DNA of 64,000 nt from an uncultured Ruminococcus sp. (GCA_900544395.1 UQVC01000009.1:22889-86888); one strand, 5' to 3'. Counted from the stretch's first letter, positions 17,600 to 26,859 are shown. The notes: generated from the letters alone by a model not told the origin. Numbers and translations: made by a program.

Positions 17600-18997
17600 A
17601 TGAATAAAGGACGAATTGTACAGGTTATGGGACCTGTCGTTGACGTAGTATTTGAAGACGGCAATCTTCCTTATATCAAAGATGCTCTGGAAGTTGAAAA
17701 CAACGGAAAGAAATGCATCATGGAGGTTGCACAGCACCTTGGAAACAATGAGGTGCGCTGCCTGATGCTTGCTGCCAGTGAAGGACTGCATAAAGATATG
17801 GAAGTAACAGCCACCGGAGCAGGAATCAAAGTTCCTGTCGGTGAGAAGACACTGGGCAGACTGTTTAATGTATTAGGTGAAACAATTGATAATGGAGAAC
17901 AGATCGAGGATGCAGAAAAATGGGTGATCCACAGAGAACCGCCTACATTTGAAGATCAGAGCCCTGTAGTAGAGATCCTGGAGACGGGAATCAAGGTCAT
18001 CGACCTTCTTGCACCATATGCAAAGGGCGGTAAGATCGGACTGTTCGGTGGTGCCGGAGTTGGTAAGACCGTATTGATTCAGGAGCTGATCCGCAACATT
18101 GCGACAGAACACGGTGGATATTCTATTTTTACCGGAGTCGGAGAGCGTTCCCGTGAGGGAAATGACCTCTGGTCTGAAATGAAGGCATCCGGAGTTTTGG
18201 AAAAGACAGCTTTGGTATTCGGACAGATGAACGAGCCGCCTGGAGCGCGTATGCGTGTGGCAGAAACGGGGCTGACTATGGCCGAATATTTCCGTGATGA
18301 ACAGCATCAGAATGTGCTTCTCTTCATCGATAATATTTTCCGTTTTACACAGGCAGGATCCGAGGTTTCCGCATTGCTTGGACGTATGCCGTCCGCAGTG
18401 GGATATCAGCCGACGCTGGCAACGGAGATGGGTGAATTACAGGAGCGTATTGCCTCTACAAAGAGCGGATCTGTTACTTCTGTACAGGCGGTATATGTAC
18501 CGGCAGATGACTTGACAGACCCAGCTCCTGCAACAACATTTGCACATCTGGATGCAACGACTGTGCTTTCCAGAAAGATTGTAGAGCAGGGTATCTATCC
18601 GGCGGTAGATCCTCTGGAATCCAGTTCCCGTATTCTGGAAGCAGATGTGGTTGGAGAAGAGCACTATGAAGTGGCCAATAAAGTCATCGCAATTCTCCAG
18701 AAATACAAAGAACTGCAGGATATTATTGCAATTCTAGGTATGGAAGAGTTGTCAGATGAAGACAAAGCAACGGTAATGCGTGCGAGAAAGATTCAGAGAT
18801 TCCTGTCTCAGCCATTCTTTGTGGCAGAGACATTTACCGGAATTCCGGGAAAATATGTTCCGTTAAAAGAAACAATCCGTGGATTTAAGATGATCATTGA
18901 TGGAGAGATGGATGCATATCCGGAATCTGCATTTTTCAATGTAGGAACTATTGACGATGTCATTGCAAAGGCAAATGCTGAGGCGGCTGCAGAATAG
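17600..18997 (+). CDS. atpD: F-type ATP synthase subunit beta
   Basis: 465 residues. The P-loop is GGAGVGKT (about 153-160), the catalytic Glu is in GVGERSREGN and the DELSEED-like lever is EELSDEDK. This is the catalytic subunit. Nine bases after atpG. Confidence 0.98.
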   Translation: MNKGRIVQVMGPVVDVVFEDGNLPYIKDALEVENNGKKCIMEVAQHLGNNEVRCLMLAASEGLHKDMEVTATGAGIKVPVGEKTLGRLFNVLGETIDNGEQIEDAEKWVIHREPPTFEDQSPVVEILETGIKVIDLLAPYAKGGKIGLFGGAGVGKTVLIQELIRNIATEHGGYSIFTGVGERSREGNDLWSEMKASGVLEKTALVFGQMNEPPGARMRVAETGLTMAEYFRDEQHQNVLLFIDNIFRFTQAGSEVSALLGRMPSAVGYQPTLATEMGELQERIASTKSGSVTSVQAVYVPADDLTDPAPATTFAHLDATTVLSRKIVEQGIYPAVDPLESSSRILEADVVGEEHYEVANKVIAILQKYKELQDIIAILGMEELSDEDKATVMRARKIQRFLSQPFFVAETFTGIPGKYVPLKETIRGFKMIIDGEMDAYPESAFFNVGTIDDVIAKANAEAAAE

Positions 18998-19008
18998 GAG
19001 CGTGGCAT

Positions 19009-19425
19009 ATGGATACATTTGGTCTGAAAATCATCGCAAGTGACAGGGTTTTTTACGAAGGACGCTGCAGAAAGCTTGTGATTCCGGCGCCGGATGGAGA
19101 AAAGGGAATTCTGCCCAATCATGAGAATATGGTAATCGCAGTGAAGATCGGAATGGGACGCATGGAAATCGAGGAAGGAAAATGGATGGAAGTTGCGTTT
19201 GGCCGGGGATTTGCAGAGGTAGTCAACAACCGTGTGACACTGTTGGTAGATACCGCGGAGAAACCGGAAGAGATCGACATTCGTCATGCACAGGAACAGA
19301 AAGAGCGTGCAGAAGAGAGAATCCGCCAGAAACAGAGCATTCAGGAGTATTACCATTCCCAGGCATCTCTGGCAAGAGCCATGAACCGATTGAGAGTATC
19401 TCAGGGAAAACGCTGGAATTTATAG
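19009..19425 (+). CDS. atpC: F-type ATP synthase subunit epsilon
   Basis: 138 residues: a beta-sandwich N-terminal domain (LPNHENMVIAVKIG) and a two-helix C-terminal domain rich in Glu/Arg (AEERIRQKQ). The last gene of the operon, 11 bp after atpD and 9 bp before a terminator hairpin. Confidence 0.95.
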   Translation: MDTFGLKIIASDRVFYEGRCRKLVIPAPDGEKGILPNHENMVIAVKIGMGRMEIEEGKWMEVAFGRGFAEVVNNRVTLLVDTAEKPEEIDIRHAQEQKERAEERIRQKQSIQEYYHSQASLARAMNRLRVSQGKRWNL

Positions 19426-19434
19426 AGAAAAAGG

Positions 19435-19473
19435 ACAAGGAAGTTTACCTGCCGGTGAGCTTCCTTGTTTCTT
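19435..19473 (+). terminator. Terminator of the atpBEFHAGDC operon
   Basis: A perfect 9-bp stem, ACAAGGAAG at 19435 pairing with CTTCCTTGT at 19460, followed by TTCTTT. Confidence 0.85.
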
Positions 19474-19539
19474 TGACAGAAAAGTTTACAGGATATTTAT
19501 AGAAATTTCATTGTGTCCGGTCTGCAGTTCTAGTATAAT
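19473..19539 (+). promoter_or_regulatory. Two possible tandem promoters upstream of the nuclease remnant
   Basis: TTGACA (19473-19478), 17 bp, TTTATA (19496-19501) is a good match. A second candidate is TTGTGT (19510-19515), 18 bp, TATAAT (19534-19539). The first overlaps the U-tract of the atp terminator. Confidence 0.5.
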
Positions 19540-19658
19540 AAAGTCAATCTTGAAAGGAATCCCTTTCAAAAATCTCATATGGCAGCAAAGCCATTCAAAA
19601 AAGATTCCCAAATGAAAAGAAAAATACAAAAAATGCAGAGACGAAGGAGGAACTCGAA

Positions 19659-19964
19659 ATGGCAGCGGGAAAAAGCGAATATATTAAGAAAGCCTATGAG
19701 GATTTGAGCCGAATCAGTGCAGATGAGGAGAAACGTCTGGAATATGAGGAGAGAGAACGTGCGATCCGGGATCATCAGTATTTTTCCACAGTATATAAAA
19801 ATACCGGATTAAAAGAAGGCTTGAAAGAAGGCAGAAGACAGGCTACGGTAGAATTATTACAGGAGATGGGAATGAAAAAACACGATGTTTGTGCAAAGAT
19901 GCAGGAGAAATTTCGGCTTTCTGCAAAAGAAGCAGGACAGGAAGTAGAAAAATATTGGAAATAA
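19659..19964 (+). pseudogene. C-terminal remnant of an Rpn/PD-(D/E)XK nuclease family protein
   Basis: A 101-residue frame from ATG 19659 that matches only the tail of Rpn-type recombination-promoting nucleases or transposase-like proteins: KSEYIKKAYEDLSRIS, then Glu-rich helices and the GLKEGLKEGR run. The same frame reads NAETKEELE immediately upstream of the ATG, as in full-length relatives, and is closed by TGA at 19551. The AAGGAGGAA that looks like a ribosome site is therefore the old Lys-Glu-Glu codons. No nuclease core is present. It may still be translated as a short helical peptide. Confidence 0.72.
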
Positions 19965-20026
19965 TCAGTGTATTCTTAAAATCCCCCGGACTGTTTTACG
20001 TATTTTTGTCATAAACTCACAATTTC

Positions 20027-20144
20027 TTGCATTTTAAAGGAGACTATTATAAAATAACCATATGTGTTTCCGTATTTTTATACGGAGTGGAAAGTCCGGG
20101 ACTGACAATTTGTCCGGACGGGATGATATCGGGGGAAAGAAACT
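20027..20144 (+). promoter_or_regulatory. Promoter and structured leader of the GGDEF-EAL gene
   Basis: TTGCAT (20027-20032), 17 bp, TAAAAT (20050-20055) is a plausible promoter. The leader has a perfect 7-bp hairpin, TCCGTAT (20069) with ATACGGA (20080) around TTTT, and then paired GTCCGG elements. It does not match a c-di-GMP riboswitch by eye. Confidence 0.4.
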
Positions 20145-21764
20145 ATGAGTGAGAATTATAAACAGCGTTCGATCATCGAGATCATGAATGAGGTACTTGG
20201 TACAATCCGGGATCATTATGATTCAGAGTATGTTTATTATATTGAAAGAGATGAAGAAGAGATCCTTACAATTTATGAGTGGTGTGCCGAGTTTATCCCA
20301 TGGCAGAGGGACAAGATCAAGATGCTGGATAAGGAGCAGTGGCCGCGTTGGATGTGTCAGGAGATCACAGATACCACAGAGGCAGATTATAGTGTTTTTC
20401 AGCCGCTGGAAGACGGTGCAGTGGCAGTTCTTGCAGTTGTTGGAGTACACCGGGGAGGCTGTGAGATTTCTTATATGAGATCACTTCTTCCTTATATTTC
20501 CCAGTCTGTGATCTTGCAGAAGATGCAGAAACAGCAGGAGTATTTGAGTTATCATGATGATCTGACAGGATTGATGAACAGGAACAGTTTTGTCAGATAT
20601 ATGACGGATATCCATAAGAAAGAATGTAAATCTCTGGGGGCAGTTTCGGTTGATATCAATGGACTGAAGAATTTCAACCGGGAGTTTGGACACGAATATG
20701 GCGATGAGGTTGTGATCCGTGTCGGGGAAGTCTTGGAAGAATATTTTCGCAGTTCCTTAGTCTTTCGGATGACAGGTGATGAGTATCTGGTAGCAGCGGA
20801 AGATGTGACATATGATACATTTATCAAGAGTGTGAATGATGCACATCATAAGCTGGATAACATCAGTCTGGGTCTGGTATCCATTGGATACGCATGGGAA
20901 AAGGTAGACATTGATGCAGAGAAGCTCATCGGTCGTGCGGAGACGATGATGCGGGAAGAGAAGCAGAAGTACTATAAAAATCTGAAAAAAGGACATCATG
21001 AGCCGATCATCAAGCAGGATCTGCTCAATGACATTGAAAGTGGAAACTTCATTGTCTGTCTGGTTCCTAAAGTGGACGCAGATACAGAAGAAGTTGTAGG
21101 TGCAGAGGCAGTTGTGCGTTATCACCATAAAGATCTGGGGATTATGAATCCCGGGAAGTATCTGACTCTTTTGGAAGAGACCAAATTGTCCCATTATCTG
21201 GATCTTTATGTTTTTGAACAGGTCTGTAAGACGCTGAATCGTTGGGAAAGGGAAGAACTTCCAATGATCCCGATTGCAGTGAATTTTGCCGGGGCAACAT
21301 TGCGGCAGATAGATGTGGCGGAAAAAATGACGGCGCTGATCGAAAAATATCATGTGTCCTGTGAATATCTGGAAGTGGAGGTTTCAGAATCTTACAGTGA
21401 TATGAACCAGGAAATGCTTGCTGAGACGAGCAATAAGATCCGGAAAAGTAATGTACGGGTGATCTTGGATCATTTTGGTGCCAAAGAGTCTACCGTTGCG
21501 ATTCTGACGATTATGGAGTTTGACGGACTGAAGCTGGATAAGAGTATCGTAGCGAATATTGTGACAAACGACCGAAGTCAGATCGTAGCAAGGTCAGTAG
21601 CAGATGCCTGTCATCAGTTGGGTGTTGTTGTATCAGCAAGCGGGGTTGAGACAAGAGACCAGCTGAATGTTTTGAAAGAGCTGGGATGTAGTTGTGTACA
21701 GGGCAGCCTGTTTAATAAGCCGATTACGATTGATACATTTGAAGTTCGTTATCTGAAAGGATAG
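20145..21764 (+). CDS. Degenerate GGDEF-EAL domain protein
   Basis: 539 residues, no membrane segment. An N-terminal sensory region of GAF-like appearance (1-125) precedes a GGDEF domain (about 135-295) and an EAL domain (about 300-539). The GGDEF motif is TGDEY (210-214). In the EAL domain EAV replaces EAL, the DDFG aspartate pair is DHFG, and the Glu of AEGVE is Ser (SASGVE), so two residues needed for metal binding and catalysis are lost. YHDDLTGLMNR and VQGSLFNKPI confirm the families. It is probably a c-di-GMP-binding or scaffold protein, not an active phosphodiesterase. The Sfp-like gene starts 5 bp later. Confidence 0.9.
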   Translation: MSENYKQRSIIEIMNEVLGTIRDHYDSEYVYYIERDEEEILTIYEWCAEFIPWQRDKIKMLDKEQWPRWMCQEITDTTEADYSVFQPLEDGAVAVLAVVGVHRGGCEISYMRSLLPYISQSVILQKMQKQQEYLSYHDDLTGLMNRNSFVRYMTDIHKKECKSLGAVSVDINGLKNFNREFGHEYGDEVVIRVGEVLEEYFRSSLVFRMTGDEYLVAAEDVTYDTFIKSVNDAHHKLDNISLGLVSIGYAWEKVDIDAEKLIGRAETMMREEKQKYYKNLKKGHHEPIIKQDLLNDIESGNFIVCLVPKVDADTEEVVGAEAVVRYHHKDLGIMNPGKYLTLLEETKLSHYLDLYVFEQVCKTLNRWEREELPMIPIAVNFAGATLRQIDVAEKMTALIEKYHVSCEYLEVEVSESYSDMNQEMLAETSNKIRKSNVRVILDHFGAKESTVAILTIMEFDGLKLDKSIVANIVTNDRSQIVARSVADACHQLGVVVSASGVETRDQLNVLKELGCSCVQGSLFNKPITIDTFEVRYLKG

Positions 21765-21769
21765 TTGTA

Positions 21770-22411
21770 ATGATAGATACCTGGCTTGCAGATGTAAGGC
21801 CGTTATATAAGGAGTCCTGCTACAGGCATTATTACGAGAGGCTGCCAAAGTTTCGGAAGGAGAAGGCAGACCGCCTCAGACAACAGCAGAGTAAGGCGCA
21901 GAGCGCAGGGGCATGGCTTCTGTTAGAAGAGATCCGCATCAGACATAAGATATCGGACAGCGCTGTATATAATTTCTCCCATTCCGGGGACTATGTATTG
22001 TGTTCCGTAGATACCGAAGGAAGAAGGGGCATACAGGTCGGTTGTGATATCGAAAAGATCCGGGAAGACCGGCTCAATCTGGCGAGACATTTTTTCTGCC
22101 GAAGTGAGTATGAAGACCTTTTGAAAAGCAGAACAACAGAAGAAAGAATTGAGAAGTTTTACAGATATTGGGTTTTGAAAGAAAGTTTTATGAAAGCTAC
22201 CAGAGAAGGGATGCGATTGCCTTTGTCTGCTTTTGAAATACAGCTTTCGGATCCGCCGCTGTTAAAACGGAAACCAGAGCAGTTTCCGGATCAATATTAT
22301 TATCGGGAGTATCCGCTGGATGGATTTCCATATCGGGTCGCGGTATGTTCAAATTGTCCGGATATAGATTCTAAAATACAAATGGAGTTAACACAAATAT
22401 GGCAAGAGTAA
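21770..22411 (+). CDS. 4'-phosphopantetheinyl transferase, Sfp type
   Basis: 213 residues. The Mg2+/CoA motifs VGCDIEKIRED and FYRYWVLKESFMKATREGM (the WxxKES motif) define the superfamily, which loads acyl- or peptidyl-carrier proteins with phosphopantetheine. The Sfp subgroup usually serves NRPS/PKS carrier proteins, but no such gene lies in the window, so the target is unknown. It overlaps the next gene by 13 bp. Confidence 0.9.
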   Translation: MIDTWLADVRPLYKESCYRHYYERLPKFRKEKADRLRQQQSKAQSAGAWLLLEEIRIRHKISDSAVYNFSHSGDYVLCSVDTEGRRGIQVGCDIEKIREDRLNLARHFFCRSEYEDLLKSRTTEERIEKFYRYWVLKESFMKATREGMRLPLSAFEIQLSDPPLLKRKPEQFPDQYYYREYPLDGFPYRVAVCSNCPDIDSKIQMELTQIWQE

Positions 22412-23190
22412 ATCGAAAAGCAAAAAAGATACTCATCATGGGAATGATCATGGGTGCAGCCGCAGGAATCGCACTTACTTTTCTGGCAGCCAACAGTAAG
22501 ATGCATGATAAAAATGATGAGATGAAACAGGTAAAAACAAAATATGAAAAACAGATCACAACATTGAAACAACAGTTGGAAGAAGAAAAAAAAGCGGAAA
22601 AAACACAGAATCTTCAGTCAAAAGAGTGGAATCTGCTTCTTGTAAATAACTCCTATCCGCTTGCAGCAGACTTTGCGCCGGAGCTGACAGTGATAGATGA
22701 GGAAGGCAACAAGGTTGATGCAAGAATTGCAGAATCGGTAAATAAGATGCTTCAGGATGCAAAAAAAGCCAAGATGAATTTGAAAGTAATTTCCGGATAT
22801 CGCACGTATGATGAGCAGAAGGGAGTCTTCAATGATACCATGCAGTCCTGGCTCAGTCAGGGATATTCCTATGTTGATTCTTATGATGAGACGAAGAAAT
22901 CAGTTGCAGTTCCGGGAACCAGTGAACATGCAACCGGTCTGGCACTGGATATTGTATCAGAAAAAAATCAGACTTTGGATGAATCTCAGGCACAGACTCC
23001 GGAGCAGCAGTGGTTGATGAAAAACTGTCAGAATTACGGATTTATCCTTCGGTATCCGAAAGATAAAACAGACGTAACACAATATGCGTATGAGCCATGG
23101 CATTATCGTTATGTCGGAGAAAAGGCAGCGAAAGAGATTACAGAAAAAGGAATCACATTAGAAGAATATCTGGCGCAGATACAAAAATAA
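22399..23190 (+). CDS. VanY-like D-alanyl-D-alanine carboxypeptidase (M15B)
   Basis: 263 residues. A membrane anchor at about 11-31 is followed by a coiled-coil stalk (about 38-75) and a zinc peptidase domain. The zinc ligands are in SEHATGLALD (His and Asp) and EPWHYR (His). SGYRTYDEQ is also typical. It would trim the D-Ala-D-Ala ends of peptidoglycan on the outer face of the membrane. A coupled start overlaps the Sfp-like gene; a terminator follows. Confidence 0.92.
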   Translation: MARVNRKAKKILIMGMIMGAAAGIALTFLAANSKMHDKNDEMKQVKTKYEKQITTLKQQLEEEKKAEKTQNLQSKEWNLLLVNNSYPLAADFAPELTVIDEEGNKVDARIAESVNKMLQDAKKAKMNLKVISGYRTYDEQKGVFNDTMQSWLSQGYSYVDSYDETKKSVAVPGTSEHATGLALDIVSEKNQTLDESQAQTPEQQWLMKNCQNYGFILRYPKDKTDVTQYAYEPWHYRYVGEKAAKEITEKGITLEEYLAQIQK

Positions 23191-23196
23191 GAGCTG

Positions 23197-23236
23197 AAGA
23201 GTTTTTATTCCATTTGGGGTAGAAACTCTTTTCTTT
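23197..23236 (+). terminator. Terminator after the VanY-like gene
   Basis: AAGAGTTT (23197) pairs with AAACTCTT (23223) and is followed by TTCTTTC. It ends the GGDEF-EAL, Sfp-like and VanY-like run. Confidence 0.75.
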
Positions 23237-23263
23237 CTATGGTCGGAAAAATAAGCTTTGTGA

Positions 23264-23292
23264 TTGACGCATAAAATTGGATTTGTTAAAAT
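23264..23292 (+). promoter_or_regulatory. Predicted promoter of the HTH protein and dgt genes
   Basis: TTGACG (23264-23269), 17-bp spacer, TAAAAT (23287-23292). The mRNA would start about 60 bases before the ATG at 23361. Confidence 0.6.
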
Positions 23293-23360
23293 GAGAGAAG
23301 TGAAATGATAGAAATAAAAACATTTCTTATAGAGCGTACAGACAGAAGAAGGAGGAACAT

Positions 23361-24029
23361 ATGGAAGATCTTACATTTGGAGAACAGGTCAAAGTGATGC
23401 TGAGCCGGAAAGGCATGACGATCAAAGAACTGGCAGAGATCATAGAAGAGAAGACAGGTATGAAGATGTCCAGACAGAATTTGACACAAAGGCTGGGAAG
23501 AGATAATTTTCAGGAACAGGATATGCGGATGATTGCATCCATTTTGGATTGTCCATTCCAGTTGAGTATTCTGGGGGGAGAATCGGCAGAGCTGACAGCG
23601 GCAGATTTGCGGACAGTAGAAGAGATGCGCAGAAAAGAAGGCAAATTAGACGATGGGGAACCCACATTGGAAGAGATGCAGATCGAGCTGCCTCTGGAGG
23701 AGCTGAAGCCTCATGAAGAAGCAGAAATGCAGGAACGTACTCTTGATGATATCGCACAGGATCTTCCTATTTCATCTGTGATGAAGAGAGCAGAAGAAGA
23801 GGATGCAAAGCGGGAAGATCTGGCTGTCGGTGATGTGAATCCTTATACAGGACATGAGTATCAGTCCAACAGTGTGCGGATGCATCCGAGCCGGATCGGA
23901 TATGTTCAGGTATATGATCGAAGGATCCATAAGTGGAAGGATATGACAGAGTGGGCATTTCTTGGAGAACAGGAGCGAAAGAAAGCCATGCTTGGAAGGG
24001 AGTATGTACCGCCGATCTATCTGGATTAG
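23361..24029 (+). CDS. Helix-turn-helix protein of unknown function
   Basis: 222 residues. The first 75 form an XRE-like helix-turn-helix unit (FGEQVKVMLSRKGMTIKELAEII and SRQNLTQRLGRDNF). The remainder is acidic and probably disordered (85-150), ending in a conserved-looking tail (VNPYTGHEYQSNSVRMHPSRIGYVQVYDRRIHKW). The tail does not match a domain I know. GGAGG precedes the ATG. It lies 13 bp before dgt and is probably cotranscribed. Confidence 0.75.
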   Translation: MEDLTFGEQVKVMLSRKGMTIKELAEIIEEKTGMKMSRQNLTQRLGRDNFQEQDMRMIASILDCPFQLSILGGESAELTAADLRTVEEMRRKEGKLDDGEPTLEEMQIELPLEELKPHEEAEMQERTLDDIAQDLPISSVMKRAEEEDAKREDLAVGDVNPYTGHEYQSNSVRMHPSRIGYVQVYDRRIHKWKDMTEWAFLGEQERKKAMLGREYVPPIYLD

Positions 24030-24042
24030 AAGGAGGATGGCT

Positions 24043-25452
24043 ATGGAGTGGAAGACATTACTATCGGAAAAGCGGATGCGGGGAGCGAATTCTATATCCG
24101 TGAAACGGTCAGATTTCCGCAGTGAATTTGAAAAAGATTACCATCGGATCATAGGAAGCGCCTCTTTTCGGAGACTGCAGGATAAGACCCAGGTATTTCC
24201 ATTGGATCAAAGCGATTTTATCAGGACAAGACTGACGCATTCTCTGGAAGTCTCTTCTCTTGCTAAATCTTTGGGACAGAATATCGGAGAAGCGATCCTG
24301 GAGAGTAGAAAAGATGTTACTTTTACAAGGAAGATGAAGGAGGATATCAGCCATATTCTGGAGTGTGCAGGACTGATTCATGATATTGGCAATCCGCCCT
24401 TCGGCCATTTTGGAGAACTGGCGATCCGGGACTGGTTTGTGCGAAAACTCCCGGAACTGGAATATAAAGGACAGACTTTGGATGAAATATTAAGCCCACA
24501 GATGAAAGCCGATTTTTATCATTTTGAGGGAAATGCACAGGCTCTTCGTCTTGTGACCAGATTGCATTATCTGGTAGATGAATACGGTATGAATCTGACG
24601 TATGCCCTTTTGAATACGATCATCAAATATCCGATTGCATCCACAGAAGTCCATCCGGACTCCGGGGATATCAAAGAAAAGAAAATGGGATATTTTTTGG
24701 CAGATCAGCAGATTTTTGAAGAGATTACGAAAGAGACCCGGACGGGAAACAGCAGACATCCTTTGACGTATATTCTGGAAGCGGCAGACGATCTGGCTTA
24801 TAAGACGGCAGATATCGAAGATGCGTTTGTGAAAGGCTTTCTGTCGTACCATACATTGAAAGAAGAACTTTTGGATCTGCAAAAGAAGTGCCCGGATTCC
24901 GGTTTTGACGGAGTGGGGAAATTAAAAGAATTATATCAAAGAGGTCAGGAGAAGGGAGTGCAGAACCCGGAGGCTTATGCGATCAAGAACTGGATCATCC
25001 GCGCTCAGGGCTTTTTAATTGCATGTGCGACCAGAGGGTTTATGGAGCATTATGAGGAGATTATGTCCGGAGTGTTCCGAAAAGATCTTTTCAATGGCAC
25101 TTTTGGAGAAAATCTGATGGAATGTCTGGGTGGAATTGCATATCATTCTGTATTTTCTTCCCGGGAGATCTACCGGATGGAGGTTAAGGAAGCTGTGATT
25201 CTGGATTTTTTGATGGATCGTATGATCCAGGCAATTTTGTATTATGATACAGATCAGGAGCCAAATGCCATTGATATACGGGTATTGTCATTTATTTCAG
25301 ATAATTATAAAAAAGCATACAGCAATCAGGCAAAGGGAAAGAGCGAGGCAGAGAAGTTGTATCTCCGCCTGCTTCTGGTCACGGATTATGTCTGTGGGAT
25401 GACGGACAGTTATGCAAAGCGTCTGTATCAGGACATGAACGGCATCATTTGA
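24043..25452 (+). CDS. dgt: Deoxyguanosinetriphosphate triphosphohydrolase-like protein
   Basis: 469 residues from ATG 24043, with GGAGG 6 bp upstream; in-frame upstream ATGs fall within the previous gene or on the ribosome site. The HD-domain metal ligands are in RTRLTHSLEVSSLA (His) and CAGLIHDIGNPPFGHFGE (His-Asp and a following His). Dgt enzymes hydrolyse dGTP or other dNTPs to the nucleoside and triphosphate, controlling dNTP pools. Its last 8 bp overlap the convergent gene at 25445. Confidence 0.92.
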   Translation: MEWKTLLSEKRMRGANSISVKRSDFRSEFEKDYHRIIGSASFRRLQDKTQVFPLDQSDFIRTRLTHSLEVSSLAKSLGQNIGEAILESRKDVTFTRKMKEDISHILECAGLIHDIGNPPFGHFGELAIRDWFVRKLPELEYKGQTLDEILSPQMKADFYHFEGNAQALRLVTRLHYLVDEYGMNLTYALLNTIIKYPIASTEVHPDSGDIKEKKMGYFLADQQIFEEITKETRTGNSRHPLTYILEAADDLAYKTADIEDAFVKGFLSYHTLKEELLDLQKKCPDSGFDGVGKLKELYQRGQEKGVQNPEAYAIKNWIIRAQGFLIACATRGFMEHYEEIMSGVFRKDLFNGTFGENLMECLGGIAYHSVFSSREIYRMEVKEAVILDFLMDRMIQAILYYDTDQEPNAIDIRVLSFISDNYKKAYSNQAKGKSEAEKLYLRLLLVTDYVCGMTDSYAKRLYQDMNGII

Positions 25453-26254
25453 GGCAGCGGCACCAGTAACCGAAGTTCTCATCTTCGCTGCATTCTTCGT
25501 CCGAGAGTGTCAGCTTCTGATGATAGTCCCTGGTAAATTGAGGGAATCCGAATAATTCTGCGGCATTTGCTTCACGGGGCGAGTAGATACCAGGGATGCC
25601 CAACCATTGATGACCATTTTCCTCCAGGAGAAGAAGGTGGTGGTAGTTGTGGCAGCCATGCAGAAGAAAACTATTGTTGGCAAGTCGCCAAAGTGGTTTT
25701 GGCAAGGCAGAGAGATCCTGATACGAGAGTTTGCGGATGGAGACAGCCGGTTTGTCCGTATCGGAAATTGCTTCGGAAGAAAGTTCTGCTTTTTCTTTGG
25801 TAAGGACAGGGGAATCCTCTGGTGTTGTTTCCGATTTTGGAGCTGACTCTGTGCTTGTATCCTGTTTTACAGAGGCTGCGTCTGTCAGAAGGGACAGCGA
25901 AAAGGGGCAGTTTTCGCAGCAGGCGGCAAAAGACTTCCCATTTGAAGTTTCCAGAAGAAAACCTTGCAGATCTGTTGGTGTCATTGCCGTCGGAAAGTCT
26001 TCTTTTGAGAGGGAGACTCGGCAGGAAATGCATGAATTCTGGAAGGGAAGTTCTGTCACGGTTTTTTTTCGCAGTCTGTCTTTTTCCGGAAACAGCATGG
26101 ACAATAGGATCTTGTCTGTTGGCGCTGCAGAAATCTGTCGGATGGAAATCTGAAGCCGGCAGGAGTCAAATGCCTGTGTCAACTTTAAAAATCCTACCGT
26201 TCGGATTTTTTTATCCATTTGATATTCATAGAAATAATAGATACCGGGTTTCAT
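25445..26254 (-). CDS. Conserved Lachnospiraceae protein (DUF6128-like)
   Basis: 269 residues from base 26254, where GAGG lies 7 bp before the ATG on the minus strand. The frame stays open up to 26890, but that extension is antisense to tadA and lacks a ribosome site. The N-terminus (KPGIYYFYEYQMDKKIRTVG) and C-terminus (HGCHNYHHLLLLEENGHQWL, GIYSPREANAAELFGFPQF) look conserved, separated by a Ser/Thr/Glu-rich linker. I believe it is DUF6128; the number is from memory. Function unknown. The 3' end overlaps dgt by 8 bp. Confidence 0.72.
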   Translation of the reverse strand: MKPGIYYFYEYQMDKKIRTVGFLKLTQAFDSCRLQISIRQISAAPTDKILLSMLFPEKDRLRKKTVTELPFQNSCISCRVSLSKEDFPTAMTPTDLQGFLLETSNGKSFAACCENCPFSLSLLTDAASVKQDTSTESAPKSETTPEDSPVLTKEKAELSSEAISDTDKPAVSIRKLSYQDLSALPKPLWRLANNSFLLHGCHNYHHLLLLEENGHQWLGIPGIYSPREANAAELFGFPQFTRDYHQKLTLSDEECSEDENFGYWCRCLK

Positions 26255-26350
26255 ACAATACCTCAGATCTTGTCTTTCTTCTAATTGTATTCGGTGGATG
26301 TAAAAAAAGAACCCACTTGTAACTGAGCGAAGCAGAAAAGAGGAGACAAT

Positions 26351-26833
26351 ATGAATCAAGATGAAAAATACATGCGGGAAGCGATCCGGCAGGCTAAAAA
26401 GGCATATGCATTGGAGGAGGTTCCCATTGGCTGTGTGATTGTGTACCAGGACAAAATTATCGGACGTGGGTACAACAGGAGAACAGTAGATAAGAATACA
26501 CTGGCGCATGCAGAGCTGCAGGCAATCCGAAAGGCGAGCAAAAAGATGAATGACTGGAGGCTGGAAGACTGCACCATGTATGTGACGCTGGAGCCCTGTC
26601 AGATGTGTTCCGGAGCAATCGTGCAGGCGAGGATCAAACGTGTGGTAGTCGGGTGTATGAATCCAAAGGCAGGCTGTGCAGGTTCCATCCTGAATCTTCT
26701 TGATATGAAAGAGTTCAATCATCAGGTGGAATTGACAACGGGCGTGCTGGAAGAAGAGTGCAGTGGGATGATGAAACAGTTTTTTAAAGAACTGCGTCAG
26801 AAACAAAAGGACAAAAAAAAGAAGTCTGAATAA
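26351..26833 (+). CDS. tadA: tRNA-specific adenosine deaminase
   Basis: 160 residues. Zinc ligands are His in LAHAELQAI (with the proton-shuttle Glu) and the two Cys of EPCQMCSGAI. TadA converts A34 to inosine in tRNA-Arg(ACG). Divergent from the DUF6128-like gene with about 95 bp between starts, and convergent with the SRP RNA gene. Confidence 0.94.
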   Translation: MNQDEKYMREAIRQAKKAYALEEVPIGCVIVYQDKIIGRGYNRRTVDKNTLAHAELQAIRKASKKMNDWRLEDCTMYVTLEPCQMCSGAIVQARIKRVVVGCMNPKAGCAGSILNLLDMKEFNHQVELTTGVLEEECSGMMKQFFKELRQKQKDKKKKSE

Positions 26834-26859
26834 CTCAAACTTCCTGTTTTTGGACAAAA

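Noticed and set aside
20056..20144. c-di-GMP riboswitch in the GGDEF-EAL leader
   Set aside because: The conserved GEMM core blocks are not present; only simple hairpins are seen.
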